64,000 nt of DNA, taken from an uncultured Tateyamaria sp. Lineage in GTDB: Bacteria > Pseudomonadota > Alphaproteobacteria > Rhodobacterales > Rhodobacteraceae. The DNA is taken from positions 115,942 through 179,941 of the forward strand of contig NZ_CANNGP010000006.1 of the NCBI RefSeq assembly GCF_947504105.1. Reading direction: 5' to 3'. Shown piece after piece: positions 42,830 through 50,236 of the stretch. Below the pieces are notes generated by a model. The model was not told the DNA's origin and did no database searches. It worked only from the letters and a program-made list of their open reading frames with translations. Positions within the stretch are counted from its first letter, which is position 1. Each line of letters begins with the position of its first letter. A program made the translations under genes and the position numbers.

Positions 42830-43277
42830 GCGCCCAGACACAGACGAATAGAAAACGTGATTTGGTTGGCGTCGTTCTGGATGCGCTGCGAGACAGCGCC
42901 CTGATGTGACATTCCTCGCCCGATTTGACTCATCCGGTTGCCGGACGACAGTCCTGCTCCACATGCTGGCGAAATTGGATCACCCCAAGACAAGCAAGAT
43001 CATCTGGACCGCCACACAGCTCCAGGCGGAGGTCATCACTGGCTGGTCGCCCCTAAGTAGGGCCGTTTTATCGGATCCAGCGCGTGCAACTGGGACGACG
43101 CGGAGGATCGGCTTAGTCGATGGCCGACCTGACAATCATTTACGAGCAGTCAAAATCGGCGAATGAACTCGAAGATCAATTATCGACCGGACCGTCTTGA
43201 TTTGGCTGCAACGTCTCGACATCACGCGGCACTATTTCGTTTGTCATCGTCAGGCGGTTTTGACGCGACAAACCCTG
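42830..43277. other. intergenic region after mrpG, no supported gene
   Basis: 448 bases between the convergent mrpG and DHFR-like genes. A small hairpin GCGCTG / CAGCGC (42883-42899) might end mrp transcription but has no T-run. An 86-codon frame at 42906-43166 on the plus strand has no ribosome-binding site and no family I recognise; its composition looks like degraded coding sequence rather than an active gene. Confidence 0.5.
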
Positions 43278-43859
43278 TTAGTCACTTTTTCGACATACGT
43301 GCGACACGACACCATTTCCAAGGTTGGCGATAGAAATAGGATTAAGTCTGAGAGGGGGGCTAGATCCTTCGAACAGGCGCTTTCCCGCACCGACCAGAAC
43401 TGGAAAGGTCCATATCCGAAACTCGTCAACAAGGTCATGCTCGACAAGCGATTGGATCAGTTGTGCGCTGCCATGGACCTGAATCAGCGGACCATCTTGG
43501 GATTTCAGTTGCTGAACCGCGTGTGCCAAGTCACCAGTTAGCGCTTGGGAGTTCCGCCATTCCGTCCCAAGCGGCGAGGATGTCGCGACGAACTTTTGTC
43601 CCGTGTTCAGCCGTTCAGATGCCTTCGTCTTTGCAGCGTCAGGCCAATGACCTGCAAAAAGGTCATAGGTTTTGCGCCCAAACAATATGTCATACGGTGC
43701 CGACATCGCCGTATCTTCGACATGCGGCATAACCTCATCCCAGAACGGAGCAGCCCAGCCGCCTTGATCAAAATTGCCGGAACGATCCTCGTCAACTGTG
43801 CCCGGCGCCTGCATTACGCCATCGACGGTCACAAACGCGAGGATCGCAAGTTCGCGCAT
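43278..43859 (-). CDS. dihydrofolate reductase-like protein (RibD C-terminal domain family)
   Basis: 193 residues. MRELAILAFVTVDGVMQAPG begins a RibD_C/DHFR-like fold, with PYDILFGRKTYDLFAGHWP (about 54-72), KFVATSS and a C-terminal IWTFPVLVGAGKRLFEG that match the 'dihydrofolate reductase family protein' group. These bind NADPH but most have no known substrate; the true DHFR gene is a different family. The start at 43859 lies one base after the stop of the SRPBCC gene (TGACATG), so it is translationally coupled. Third gene of an ArsR-SRPBCC-DHFR-like operon. Confidence 0.82.
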   Translation of the reverse strand: MRELAILAFVTVDGVMQAPGTVDEDRSGNFDQGGWAAPFWDEVMPHVEDTAMSAPYDILFGRKTYDLFAGHWPDAAKTKASERLNTGQKFVATSSPLGTEWRNSQALTGDLAHAVQQLKSQDGPLIQVHGSAQLIQSLVEHDLVDEFRIWTFPVLVGAGKRLFEGSSPPLRLNPISIANLGNGVVSHVCRKSD

Positions 43860-43860
43860 G

Positions 43861-44358
43861 TCAGCCGCCGACGTGCGCTTGCGACCTTGCCAGCGCGGCA
43901 AGCTTGTCAAACGCCTGGTTCCAGCCGCCAGAGCCTGCGCTACCTTCGGCCACACCCACATGCACCATGATCATCTTGGTCTTGCCGTCCACGTGACTAA
44001 GTTCAACGATCACTTCGGTAATGTCCGGAAAACCCTCGGGCATTCCCATGTTCTGCGGTGGAATGATGTTACCAGCTTCGTCACACATGCTTTCTGTGTA
44101 GACAAGGCGGCTGGGGGCGTTGACCTCCTTGTAGACGCCTGTGAACCACATCGACATGGCGCGATCCGGTGACGTCATCGCCATGCAGACCTTGCGCGTT
44201 CCGCCGACCGTGACATCCATTTCCACAGCAGGAACCGACATTCCGTTGGGCCCGTACCATTGCTTGAACAGTTCCGGAACAGTCCACATTTGCCACACCA
44301 ACTCCAGCGGGGCATCAAATTCACGCTCTATGCGGACCCAGTTCTGATTGTCATTCAT
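43861..44358 (-). CDS. SRPBCC (AHSA1-like) domain protein
   Basis: 165-residue START-like helix-grip protein: VRIEREFDAPLELVWQMWTVPELFKQWYGPNG is the classical N-terminus of the AHSA1/SRPBCC group (quoted in part: FDAPLELVWQMWTVPELFKQ), followed by GVYKEVNAPSRLVYTESM and a C-terminal amphipathic helix GGWNQAFDKLAALAR. Such proteins bind hydrophobic small molecules; activity is unknown. It overlaps the ArsR gene by ATGA, a very common pair in which the regulator controls the operon. Confidence 0.85.
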   Translation of the reverse strand: MNDNQNWVRIEREFDAPLELVWQMWTVPELFKQWYGPNGMSVPAVEMDVTVGGTRKVCMAMTSPDRAMSMWFTGVYKEVNAPSRLVYTESMCDEAGNIIPPQNMGMPEGFPDITEVIVELSHVDGKTKMIMVHVGVAEGSAGSGGWNQAFDKLAALARSQAHVGG

Positions 44359-44690
44359 GACGATTGATCCTTCATCTTGTCCAGAAGTGTTCCCATAACG
44401 TCAAAGCGGGCATCCCAGATATGCCGATACTTTTCTGTCCAGTCCGCTATGTCCTGTATGGGCTTGGTGTTTAGTGTGCATGGACGGAACTGCGCGTCTC
44501 TTTCGCGTTCAATCAATCCAGCGTTTTCAAGCACTCGGATGTGTTTCGAAACTGCAGGCAATGACGTGTCGAACGGCTCTGCCAGAGCGTTCACTGTTGC
44601 CTTGCCTTGCACAAGGCGCGCCAGAATTGCCCGACGTGTTGGATGTGCCAAGGCAGAGAACGCCGCATCAAGTCTTTCGTCTTGTTCCAT
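44355..44690 (-). CDS. ArsR-family winged-helix transcriptional regulator
   Basis: 111-residue HTH_20/ArsR protein. FSALAHPTRRAILARLVQGKATVNALAEPF and SLPAVSKHIRVLENAGLIERERDAQFRPC cover the helix-turn-helix and wing (quoted as LPAVSKHIRVLENAGLIER). The Cys of the metal-binding CxC box is absent, so metal sensing is unlikely. It starts the ArsR-SRPBCC-DHFR-like operon and probably represses it; a candidate operator lies 11-44 bases upstream. Confidence 0.87.
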   Translation of the reverse strand: MEQDERLDAAFSALAHPTRRAILARLVQGKATVNALAEPFDTSLPAVSKHIRVLENAGLIERERDAQFRPCTLNTKPIQDIADWTEKYRHIWDARFDVMGTLLDKMKDQSS

Positions 44691-44700
44691 GAGTCCACAA

Positions 44701-44734
44701 ATAAACCATTCGGTTAATTAATCAACTGGCTTAT
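44701..44734. promoter_or_regulatory. candidate ArsR operator
   Basis: ATAAACCA (44701-44708) and TGGCTTAT (44727-44734) form an imperfect inverted repeat (7 of 8) around an A+T-rich centre containing TTAATTAA, just before the ArsR gene. Position and symmetry fit autoregulation. Confidence 0.35.
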
Positions 44735-44898
44735 TAAATTATCTTACTGGACAGCTAGAATAACACTTAAAATGAAGTGCCCCCTCTGAAACCGAGCAGT
44801 CTGCGAGCGATTGGAAGCCGGGCGCAAACGTCCCGACCACCCAAAGAAAAGAACACGTGCCTCCCGAAACCTGCGCAACAGTACGCAGTTTTCGCTTG

Positions 44899-45795
44899 CT
44901 ATCCTGTGGTGCATCTTTCGGCAAAGACACGGCGCAAGGCAGCCTCGAACGCTTGGGTCAGCTCTGGTTTTCTGCTGCGGTTCGGTGCGAAAAGGCCAAA
45001 TTCAATCTCCATGCGCGGTTCCCAGTCGACAAGGCTGACCAGCGGTTCCAGTTCAGGGTCCAGGGCGACCGGATCGGCAAACGTAAAGCCAAATCCCCGC
45101 TGTACCAACCGGTACGCTGCAGAGCCCAAGGAAACCTCGTGCGCGACGTCAAGCTGCGCCCCGATTGTATTCAGCTCTTGATCGACAATGCGGCGGATAA
45201 CTGTCGTATCATCAAGCGCGATGTAGGGTACACCAACCATATCCATTGGGCGCAATACGGACCGCGTCGCAAGTGGATGGTCGTAGGAAACGGCAATCCT
45301 GAGAGGGGCAGCCCCGAGCCGGATCGGCGCTGGTCTATCGATCGGTAAAGGCAGTGCTGAAATCCCAACATCAAAACGGTCATTCGTCATCCGACGCCCC
45401 AAATCACGACGCCGGTGAATCTCAAGCTTGATGGGTTGATCTGTGAAGCTGTCTCTAAGCTCAGCAATAGCTGGCAACACGAGGCCGTTCACAATTCGGG
45501 ACTGCGCAATGATACGAAAGGGTTCGGGTGTGCTCGATTGTATCTGGCGGGCAAACTCCGGCAACGCCTCGATCTGGGACAGGATGCGCAAGGCCTCGGG
45601 ATAAAAACGTTCAGCTTCCCCCGTGGGCACGAGGCGCTTCTTGTCCCGTTGGAAAAGGCATATCTCGAATTCCTCCTCCAGCAACTGCAAGAGTCGGCTG
45701 GCCGCAGATTGGCTAAGGTGCATGGTACCCGCCGCGCGTGCAAGTGTGCCTTCCTCCATCACGAGTACAAAGACTTTGAGACTGCGCAGGTTCAT
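44899..45795 (-). CDS. LysR-family transcriptional regulator (divergent from the TTT operon)
   Basis: 298 residues. N-terminal helix-turn-helix LRSLKVFVLVMEEGTLARAAGTMHLSQSAASRLLQLLEEEF (quoted as AAGTMHLSQSAASRLLQLLE, about 21-40), linker helix, then a LysR_substrate effector domain from about residue 90 with IRLGAAPLRIAVSYDHPLA. It is divergent from tctC with 124 bases between the two starts, the usual layout of a LysR activator and its target operon. The effector is probably the carboxylate taken up by the TTT system. A GCAA-TAGC-GTTGC repeat in the gap is a possible site. Confidence 0.87.
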   Translation of the reverse strand: MNLRSLKVFVLVMEEGTLARAAGTMHLSQSAASRLLQLLEEEFEICLFQRDKKRLVPTGEAERFYPEALRILSQIEALPEFARQIQSSTPEPFRIIAQSRIVNGLVLPAIAELRDSFTDQPIKLEIHRRRDLGRRMTNDRFDVGISALPLPIDRPAPIRLGAAPLRIAVSYDHPLATRSVLRPMDMVGVPYIALDDTTVIRRIVDQELNTIGAQLDVAHEVSLGSAAYRLVQRGFGFTFADPVALDPELEPLVSLVDWEPRMEIEFGLFAPNRSRKPELTQAFEAALRRVFAERCTTG

Positions 45796-45919
45796 AACTT
45801 CGAATTTCTCGATCTATACTTCCGACAATTGCGTTTTTTCTAAATTATCAAGTACGATACCGTCCAGCCATGATCGCAATAGCGTTGCTGAAAACGTCAA
45901 CGAACCATGGGAGGACATA

Positions 45920-46882
45920 ATGAAAAGACGCGAATTTATCGGGACCAGCCTGGCCGCTTCCGCACTGCTGGCCGGAACCCCGGCCTTGACCGAGTGGGCG
46001 CCGCGGCGGCCCATCAATGCCATCCTGCCCTATTCGGCGGGTGGCGGGACTGACGCGCTGGCTCAGGCGGCAGCAGCATCTGCCGATGGTATTCTGCCCG
46101 TGCCGCTGGTTATCGTGAACAAGCCGGGTTCGTCAGGCATCACAGGGGCCACCGAAGCGGCCGCATCTCGACCCGACGGTAACACAGTGATGGTGACCTC
46201 GGCAGGGTCTTTTCTTCTGACATCCATGCTGAGGGACACCGATGTGAATCCGTTCGACAGCTTCGACATCATCGCGCAGATCGGCAACCTGACCCCCGCC
46301 GTCATCGTACCAGCCAACAGCCCGTTCCAGTCTGTGGAGGACCTTGTGGATTCAGCGCGCGCCAATCCCGGCAGCCTGCGTTGGGCACATAACGGGCGCG
46401 GCGGCTTCCACCAGGTTGCTGGCCAGAGTTTTCTCAACCGCAATGGGCTCGAGGCGCAGGATGTACCGTTCAAGGGAGGTGGTCCAACCCGCGCTGCGGT
46501 TATCGGTGAACAAGTCGATTTTGCCTTTGTCGGTATCCAGCAGGCGGCAGGTTTCGAAAACGAATTGCGCGTTCTTGCACTGGTCGCACCCGAGCGTGAC
46601 CCGATCCGCGATGATGTGCCCACACTGGCCGAACTTGGTTTCGACTATGTGGCCGTATCATCGCCCATCGTCTTCTTTGCGCCCAAGGGAACCGATCCGA
46701 GTGTCGTGTCAGGAATCGAGGCCGCGTTGAAGAAAATCACCGAGACACGGCAATTTGCCGATCTGATGCGTGAACGCGGCAATGTTCCGGCATTCCTGAC
46801 CGGGGCCGATACCAAGGCCCGTCTGCGGCAAATGCAAGCTGACACCCAGCCCGTCATCGATGCGCTGAAGCAACAAGGCTGA
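45920..46882 (+). CDS. tripartite tricarboxylate transporter substrate-binding protein (TctC/Bug)
   Basis: 320-residue periplasmic binding protein of the Bug/TctC family. The N-terminus KRREFIGTSLAASALLAG is a twin-arginine-like signal. The mature part has AILPYSAGGGTDALAQ (the carboxylate-binding loop), VNKPGSSGITGATEAAASRPDG, and WAHNGRGGFHQVAGQ. GGAGG precedes the ATG at 45920. It heads tctCBA and a CoA-transferase gene, which implies a carboxylic acid ligand that is then activated with CoA. Five bases separate it from tctB, with no stem-loop, unlike the other binding-protein genes here. Confidence 0.88.
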   Translation: MKRREFIGTSLAASALLAGTPALTEWAPRRPINAILPYSAGGGTDALAQAAAASADGILPVPLVIVNKPGSSGITGATEAAASRPDGNTVMVTSAGSFLLTSMLRDTDVNPFDSFDIIAQIGNLTPAVIVPANSPFQSVEDLVDSARANPGSLRWAHNGRGGFHQVAGQSFLNRNGLEAQDVPFKGGGPTRAAVIGEQVDFAFVGIQQAAGFENELRVLALVAPERDPIRDDVPTLAELGFDYVAVSSPIVFFAPKGTDPSVVSGIEAALKKITETRQFADLMRERGNVPAFLTGADTKARLRQMQADTQPVIDALKQQG

Positions 46883-46887
46883 CGGAC

Positions 46888-47358
46888 GTGACCTCAGGGC
46901 CTTCTCCTGCCCCTCGGGTGGTCGGCGTGGCGTTGGTCCTGCTCGGGATAAGCGCCACTGCGACATCCATGGGCATTTCACTGGATCAGTATGGCCGTTG
47001 GGGTGCCCGGTTCTTTCCCTTGGCGGGATCCATCGCACTAATCCTGCTTGGTCTTATGGAACTACGAAATGCGCCCGCGACAAGCGCTGTTGAACGCAAG
47101 CATCTGCCCGCCATCGCGGCATTGTTGATCCTGTCGGTTGCCTATGTCTGGATGATCTCAGCGCTTGGATACTTGGTTGCCACCGCTCTGGCTGCACCCG
47201 CAGCACTTTGGGTCTTTGGCGTGCGCAGCGCGGCGGGTCTGGGCGCCGCCGCACTTCTGTGTTCGATCGCCTATCATCTTGTATTCTTCAAGCTGCTTGG
47301 CGTCTTCCCTCCGCTTGGTCGTTACTTCGACCTATTGGATGTAATCGGAGGGTATTGA
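46888..47358 (+). CDS. tripartite tricarboxylate transporter small membrane subunit (TctB)
   Basis: 156-residue membrane protein with four predicted helices (about 11-31, 42-60, 74-110 as two, 117-137). It has the TctB pattern GARFFPLAGSIALILLGLMEL. The start is a GTG at 46888, 5 bases after the tctC stop; no ATG is available near the expected N-terminus. It partners the large TctA subunit encoded next. Confidence 0.82.
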   Translation: MTSGPSPAPRVVGVALVLLGISATATSMGISLDQYGRWGARFFPLAGSIALILLGLMELRNAPATSAVERKHLPAIAALLILSVAYVWMISALGYLVATALAAPAALWVFGVRSAAGLGAAALLCSIAYHLVFFKLLGVFPPLGRYFDLLDVIGGY

Positions 47359-47361
47359 GTG

Positions 47362-48870
47362 ATGGATGTCTTCCCTGCCCTACTTGGTGTCTTATCGGAT
47401 CCCGTCCTGCTGGGTTGGGTCCTGCTGGCGGCCGTGGTCGGGATGATCGTTGGGGCCATTCCTGGACTGACCGCATCGGCGGCCATTGCAATGCTTCTGC
47501 CGCTGACGTTCTACATGGAGCCCCTGCCCGCCCTCGCCTTCCTTTATGTCATAGGCAAATCCGGGCGCTACGGCGGGTCCATCGCCGCAATCCTGTTCAA
47601 CACGCCGGGCACAGCCGCATCTGCCGCCACGCAGCTTGATGGGTATCCACTGGCGCGACAGGGCAAGGCCAGCAAAGCCATGAAGGTAGCCACCATCTCT
47701 TCGGTCATCGGGGATTTCACTGGCGAAATCCTGTTGATCGTCGGCGTTGCGTGGATCGCCACCATCGCCCTGAAACTGGGCCCGCCAGAACTGTTTACAG
47801 TCTATTTCGCGGCCTTCATCGTGATTGGTTCGGTGATCGGAAAGTCGGTCACACGCGGGCTGGCCTCAGCCGCCTTGGGTGTGCTGGTCGCGATGATCGG
47901 CCTTGATCCCATCAGCTCGACCGAGCGGTTCACCTTTGGCAGTTTCGACCTGACCAACGGGATCGGTCTGGTGCCGCTGATGATTGGCATCTTCGTTCTG
48001 GGCGAGGTCTTTGCCCAGATCGAGGAGCGCGGAAAAATGACCGAAATGGTGCAGAACGGCAATGACGCCGCGCGCAACACGCTGACCTGGGCTGAATACA
48101 AACCGTGCCTGCCACATGTGGCACGTTCGTCCTTTATCGGGGCCTTCATCGGCATGCTGCCCGGGCTCGGTTCCGCCATCGCCGCCTTTGTCGCCTATGG
48201 TGAGGGCAAGCGGCGGGCCAAAAACCCCGAGGCATGGGGCAAGGGCGCACTGGAAGGTGTGGCAGCGCCCGAAGCCGCGAACAACGCAGTCAGCGGCCCC
48301 TCCATGGCCCCACTTCTGACGCTTGGGATTCCCGGCTCGACGATCGGGGCGATCCTGATCGGTGTGTTCCTGATCCACGGTATCCAGATCGGTCCGACGA
48401 TGTTCCTGACCAGCCGGGACCTTGTCTATGCGCTGTTTGCCTGCGGCCTGATCGGCATCGTGTTTTATGGACTGATCGGCTATTTCGGCGCGGCGTTCGT
48501 GGGACGGTTCATCACCCGTATCCCGACCAAGGTGCTCTACCCGGTGATCTTCCTGACCTCCTTTGTCGCCGCCTACACCTCGCGCGGCAACCTGTTCGAC
48601 GTCTATGTTATGGTGGCCGCAGGCTTTGCGGGCTGGGCCATGCGCAAGCTGGACTTCAACCCGGCTGCGTTTGTCATCTCGTTCGTGTTGGCCGGTGGCG
48701 CGGAAGAGACATTTCGCCAGGCCCTCCTGCTCTCGGACAACGGCCTGATGATCTTCGTAACACGACCCGTCGCACTGCTTTTCCTCCTGATCGGCGTCAC
48801 CGCGCTGGTCATGCGGGTGCGCAGTCTGAACCGGCAATCCCGCGCGCCACATATGGAAACCGCACAATGA
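47362..48870 (+). CDS. tripartite tricarboxylate transporter large permease (TctA)
   Basis: 502-residue inner-membrane permease with about 11-12 helices. TctA hallmarks: IVGAIPGLTASAAIAMLLPLTFYMEP (quoted as GAIPGLTASAAIAMLLPLTF), GRYGGSIAAILFNTPGTAASAATQLDGYPLA (quoted as AAILFNTPGTAASAATQLDG) and GVAAPEAANNAVSGPSMAPLLTLGIPGS (quoted as APEAANNAVSGPSMAPLLTL). GGAGGG lies 9 bases before the ATG at 47362; a GTG one codon earlier is possible. Its stop overlaps the CoA-transferase start by ATGA. Confidence 0.9.
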   Translation: MDVFPALLGVLSDPVLLGWVLLAAVVGMIVGAIPGLTASAAIAMLLPLTFYMEPLPALAFLYVIGKSGRYGGSIAAILFNTPGTAASAATQLDGYPLARQGKASKAMKVATISSVIGDFTGEILLIVGVAWIATIALKLGPPELFTVYFAAFIVIGSVIGKSVTRGLASAALGVLVAMIGLDPISSTERFTFGSFDLTNGIGLVPLMIGIFVLGEVFAQIEERGKMTEMVQNGNDAARNTLTWAEYKPCLPHVARSSFIGAFIGMLPGLGSAIAAFVAYGEGKRRAKNPEAWGKGALEGVAAPEAANNAVSGPSMAPLLTLGIPGSTIGAILIGVFLIHGIQIGPTMFLTSRDLVYALFACGLIGIVFYGLIGYFGAAFVGRFITRIPTKVLYPVIFLTSFVAAYTSRGNLFDVYVMVAAGFAGWAMRKLDFNPAAFVISFVLAGGAEETFRQALLLSDNGLMIFVTRPVALLFLLIGVTALVMRVRSLNRQSRAPHMETAQ

Positions 48871-50078
48871 CGGCCCCGCTTGATGGCATCCGCGTGATTG
48901 ACTGGACGCATGTTCTGGCTGGCCCCGCCTGTGCCTACTACCTCGGCCTGCTCGGGGCTGAAGTGATCAAGGTCGAACGCCCCGGTCGCGGCGATGCAAT
49001 GCGTCATCGCGGCGGCACCGACAAGGCCCGCGCCGCTGCCGGGATGAGCACAGCCTACATGACCCAAAGTGCCGGCAAGCACAGCGTTGCTCTGGACCTG
49101 TCTACCAAGATGGGCAGGGACGTGTTCGACCGGCTGCTCCGGTCAGCCGACATTCTGGTCGAAAACCACCGGCCCGACACCCTCGCCCGCCTTGGGCTGT
49201 CCGAGGCAGAAACGCGCGCCATCAACCCACGGCTGATCCATTGCGCCATGACCGGCTACGGACGCAGCAACGATATGTCGGGGGCACCGGCATATGACGT
49301 GAACATTCAGGCCATCAGCGGGTTGATGGCCCTGACGGGCATCAAGGACACCGGTCCACTTCGAACGGGCGCACCGATCATCGACTACGCGACGGGCCTA
49401 ACGGCAGCACTCGCCACGGTATCGGCCCTGATGCGGCGGCAGAACACAGGTGAAGGTGCATTTGTCGATGTCTCCATGCTCGAAACCGCATTCAGCTTGA
49501 TGAGTTCAACACTCACCGATTTCCAACTGACCGGAACAGAGCCGAAAGCGCGCGGAAACGCGGCGAACAGCAGATCGCCCTCGTCGGGTGTGTTTGACTG
49601 CAAGGTCGGGCAGATCAGCCTGGGCGTGAACGAGGATGCACAATTTCAGGCACTTGCCCACGCCGTGGACCGGACCGATTGGCTAACAGATGCACGTTTT
49701 TCCAATGCGGTGGCACGCGATCAAAACGGTGCGGCCCTTGGGCAGGACATCGCGGACGTGCTGCGAACGCGCTCTGCCGACGATTGGGAGCAGCGCCTGA
49801 TGGCAACCGGTGTTCCATGCGCACGCGTCCGTACACTGGCCGAAGCTTTGGATTTGCCACCCGCAACACAGCGCAACATGCCACAGCGCGGGGCCGCGGG
49901 GTTTACCGGCTTACCGTTCCTGATGGATGGGATGCACGTACAAGCCGATGCGCTTCCACCACGGACACTTGGCACAGATACGAATTCGATCCTGAACGCG
50001 CTGGGGTATTCAGAACAGCAGATCGCCGCGCTGGTCGACGCTAGCGCAATCCACGCGCCGGATCAGCAGAACGCCTGA
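48867..50078 (+). CDS. class III CoA-transferase (CaiB/BaiF family)
   Basis: 403-residue CoA-transferase. It opens PLDGIRVIDWTHVLAGPACAYYLGLLGAEVIKVERPGRGD (quoted as VLAGPACAYYLGLLGAEVIK), the family's CoA-binding N-terminus. The likely catalytic Asp173 lies in IIDYATGLTAALATVSAL, corresponding to the aspartate that forms the acyl anhydride in formyl-CoA transferase. The C-terminal lobe includes GVPCARVRTLAEAL. An ATGA overlap with tctA ties it to the transporter, so it probably activates the imported acid. It is the end of the LysR-controlled unit; 158 bases and a palindrome separate it from the next genes. Substrate unknown; carnitine-type betaines are one possibility given the next operon. 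Confidence 0.87.
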   Translation: MTAPLDGIRVIDWTHVLAGPACAYYLGLLGAEVIKVERPGRGDAMRHRGGTDKARAAAGMSTAYMTQSAGKHSVALDLSTKMGRDVFDRLLRSADILVENHRPDTLARLGLSEAETRAINPRLIHCAMTGYGRSNDMSGAPAYDVNIQAISGLMALTGIKDTGPLRTGAPIIDYATGLTAALATVSALMRRQNTGEGAFVDVSMLETAFSLMSSTLTDFQLTGTEPKARGNAANSRSPSSGVFDCKVGQISLGVNEDAQFQALAHAVDRTDWLTDARFSNAVARDQNGAALGQDIADVLRTRSADDWEQRLMATGVPCARVRTLAEALDLPPATQRNMPQRGAAGFTGLPFLMDGMHVQADALPPRTLGTDTNSILNALGYSEQQIAALVDASAIHAPDQQNA

Positions 50079-50169
50079 CCGCAGCTCCTGACCCACGCGC
50101 GGCAAACCCACACCGCAAAGGCGCCACCTGACCGCGGGTCGCAGTTTGACCCCGGCGTGTCGTGAAAGT

Positions 50170-50189
50170 ACTGGACAGAGCTGTCCAGT
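50170..50189. promoter_or_regulatory. 20-bp palindrome, candidate TetR operator of the demethylation operon
   Basis: ACTGGACAG / CTGTCCAGT are perfect 9-base arms around a 2-base centre, ending 48 bases before the ATG of the dehydrogenase gene. Length and symmetry are typical of TetR-family operators, and a TetR gene is the third gene of the operon that starts here. Confidence 0.65.
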
Positions 50190-50236
50190 GTTTCGCACCC
50201 TGCCGGCAATCAACAGTGAGTCGACGGGGACGGAAC

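Noticed and set aside
47866..48867. 333-codon open frame on the minus strand opposite tctA
   Set aside because: The tctA motifs on the plus strand are unmistakable; the antisense frame is a composition artefact.
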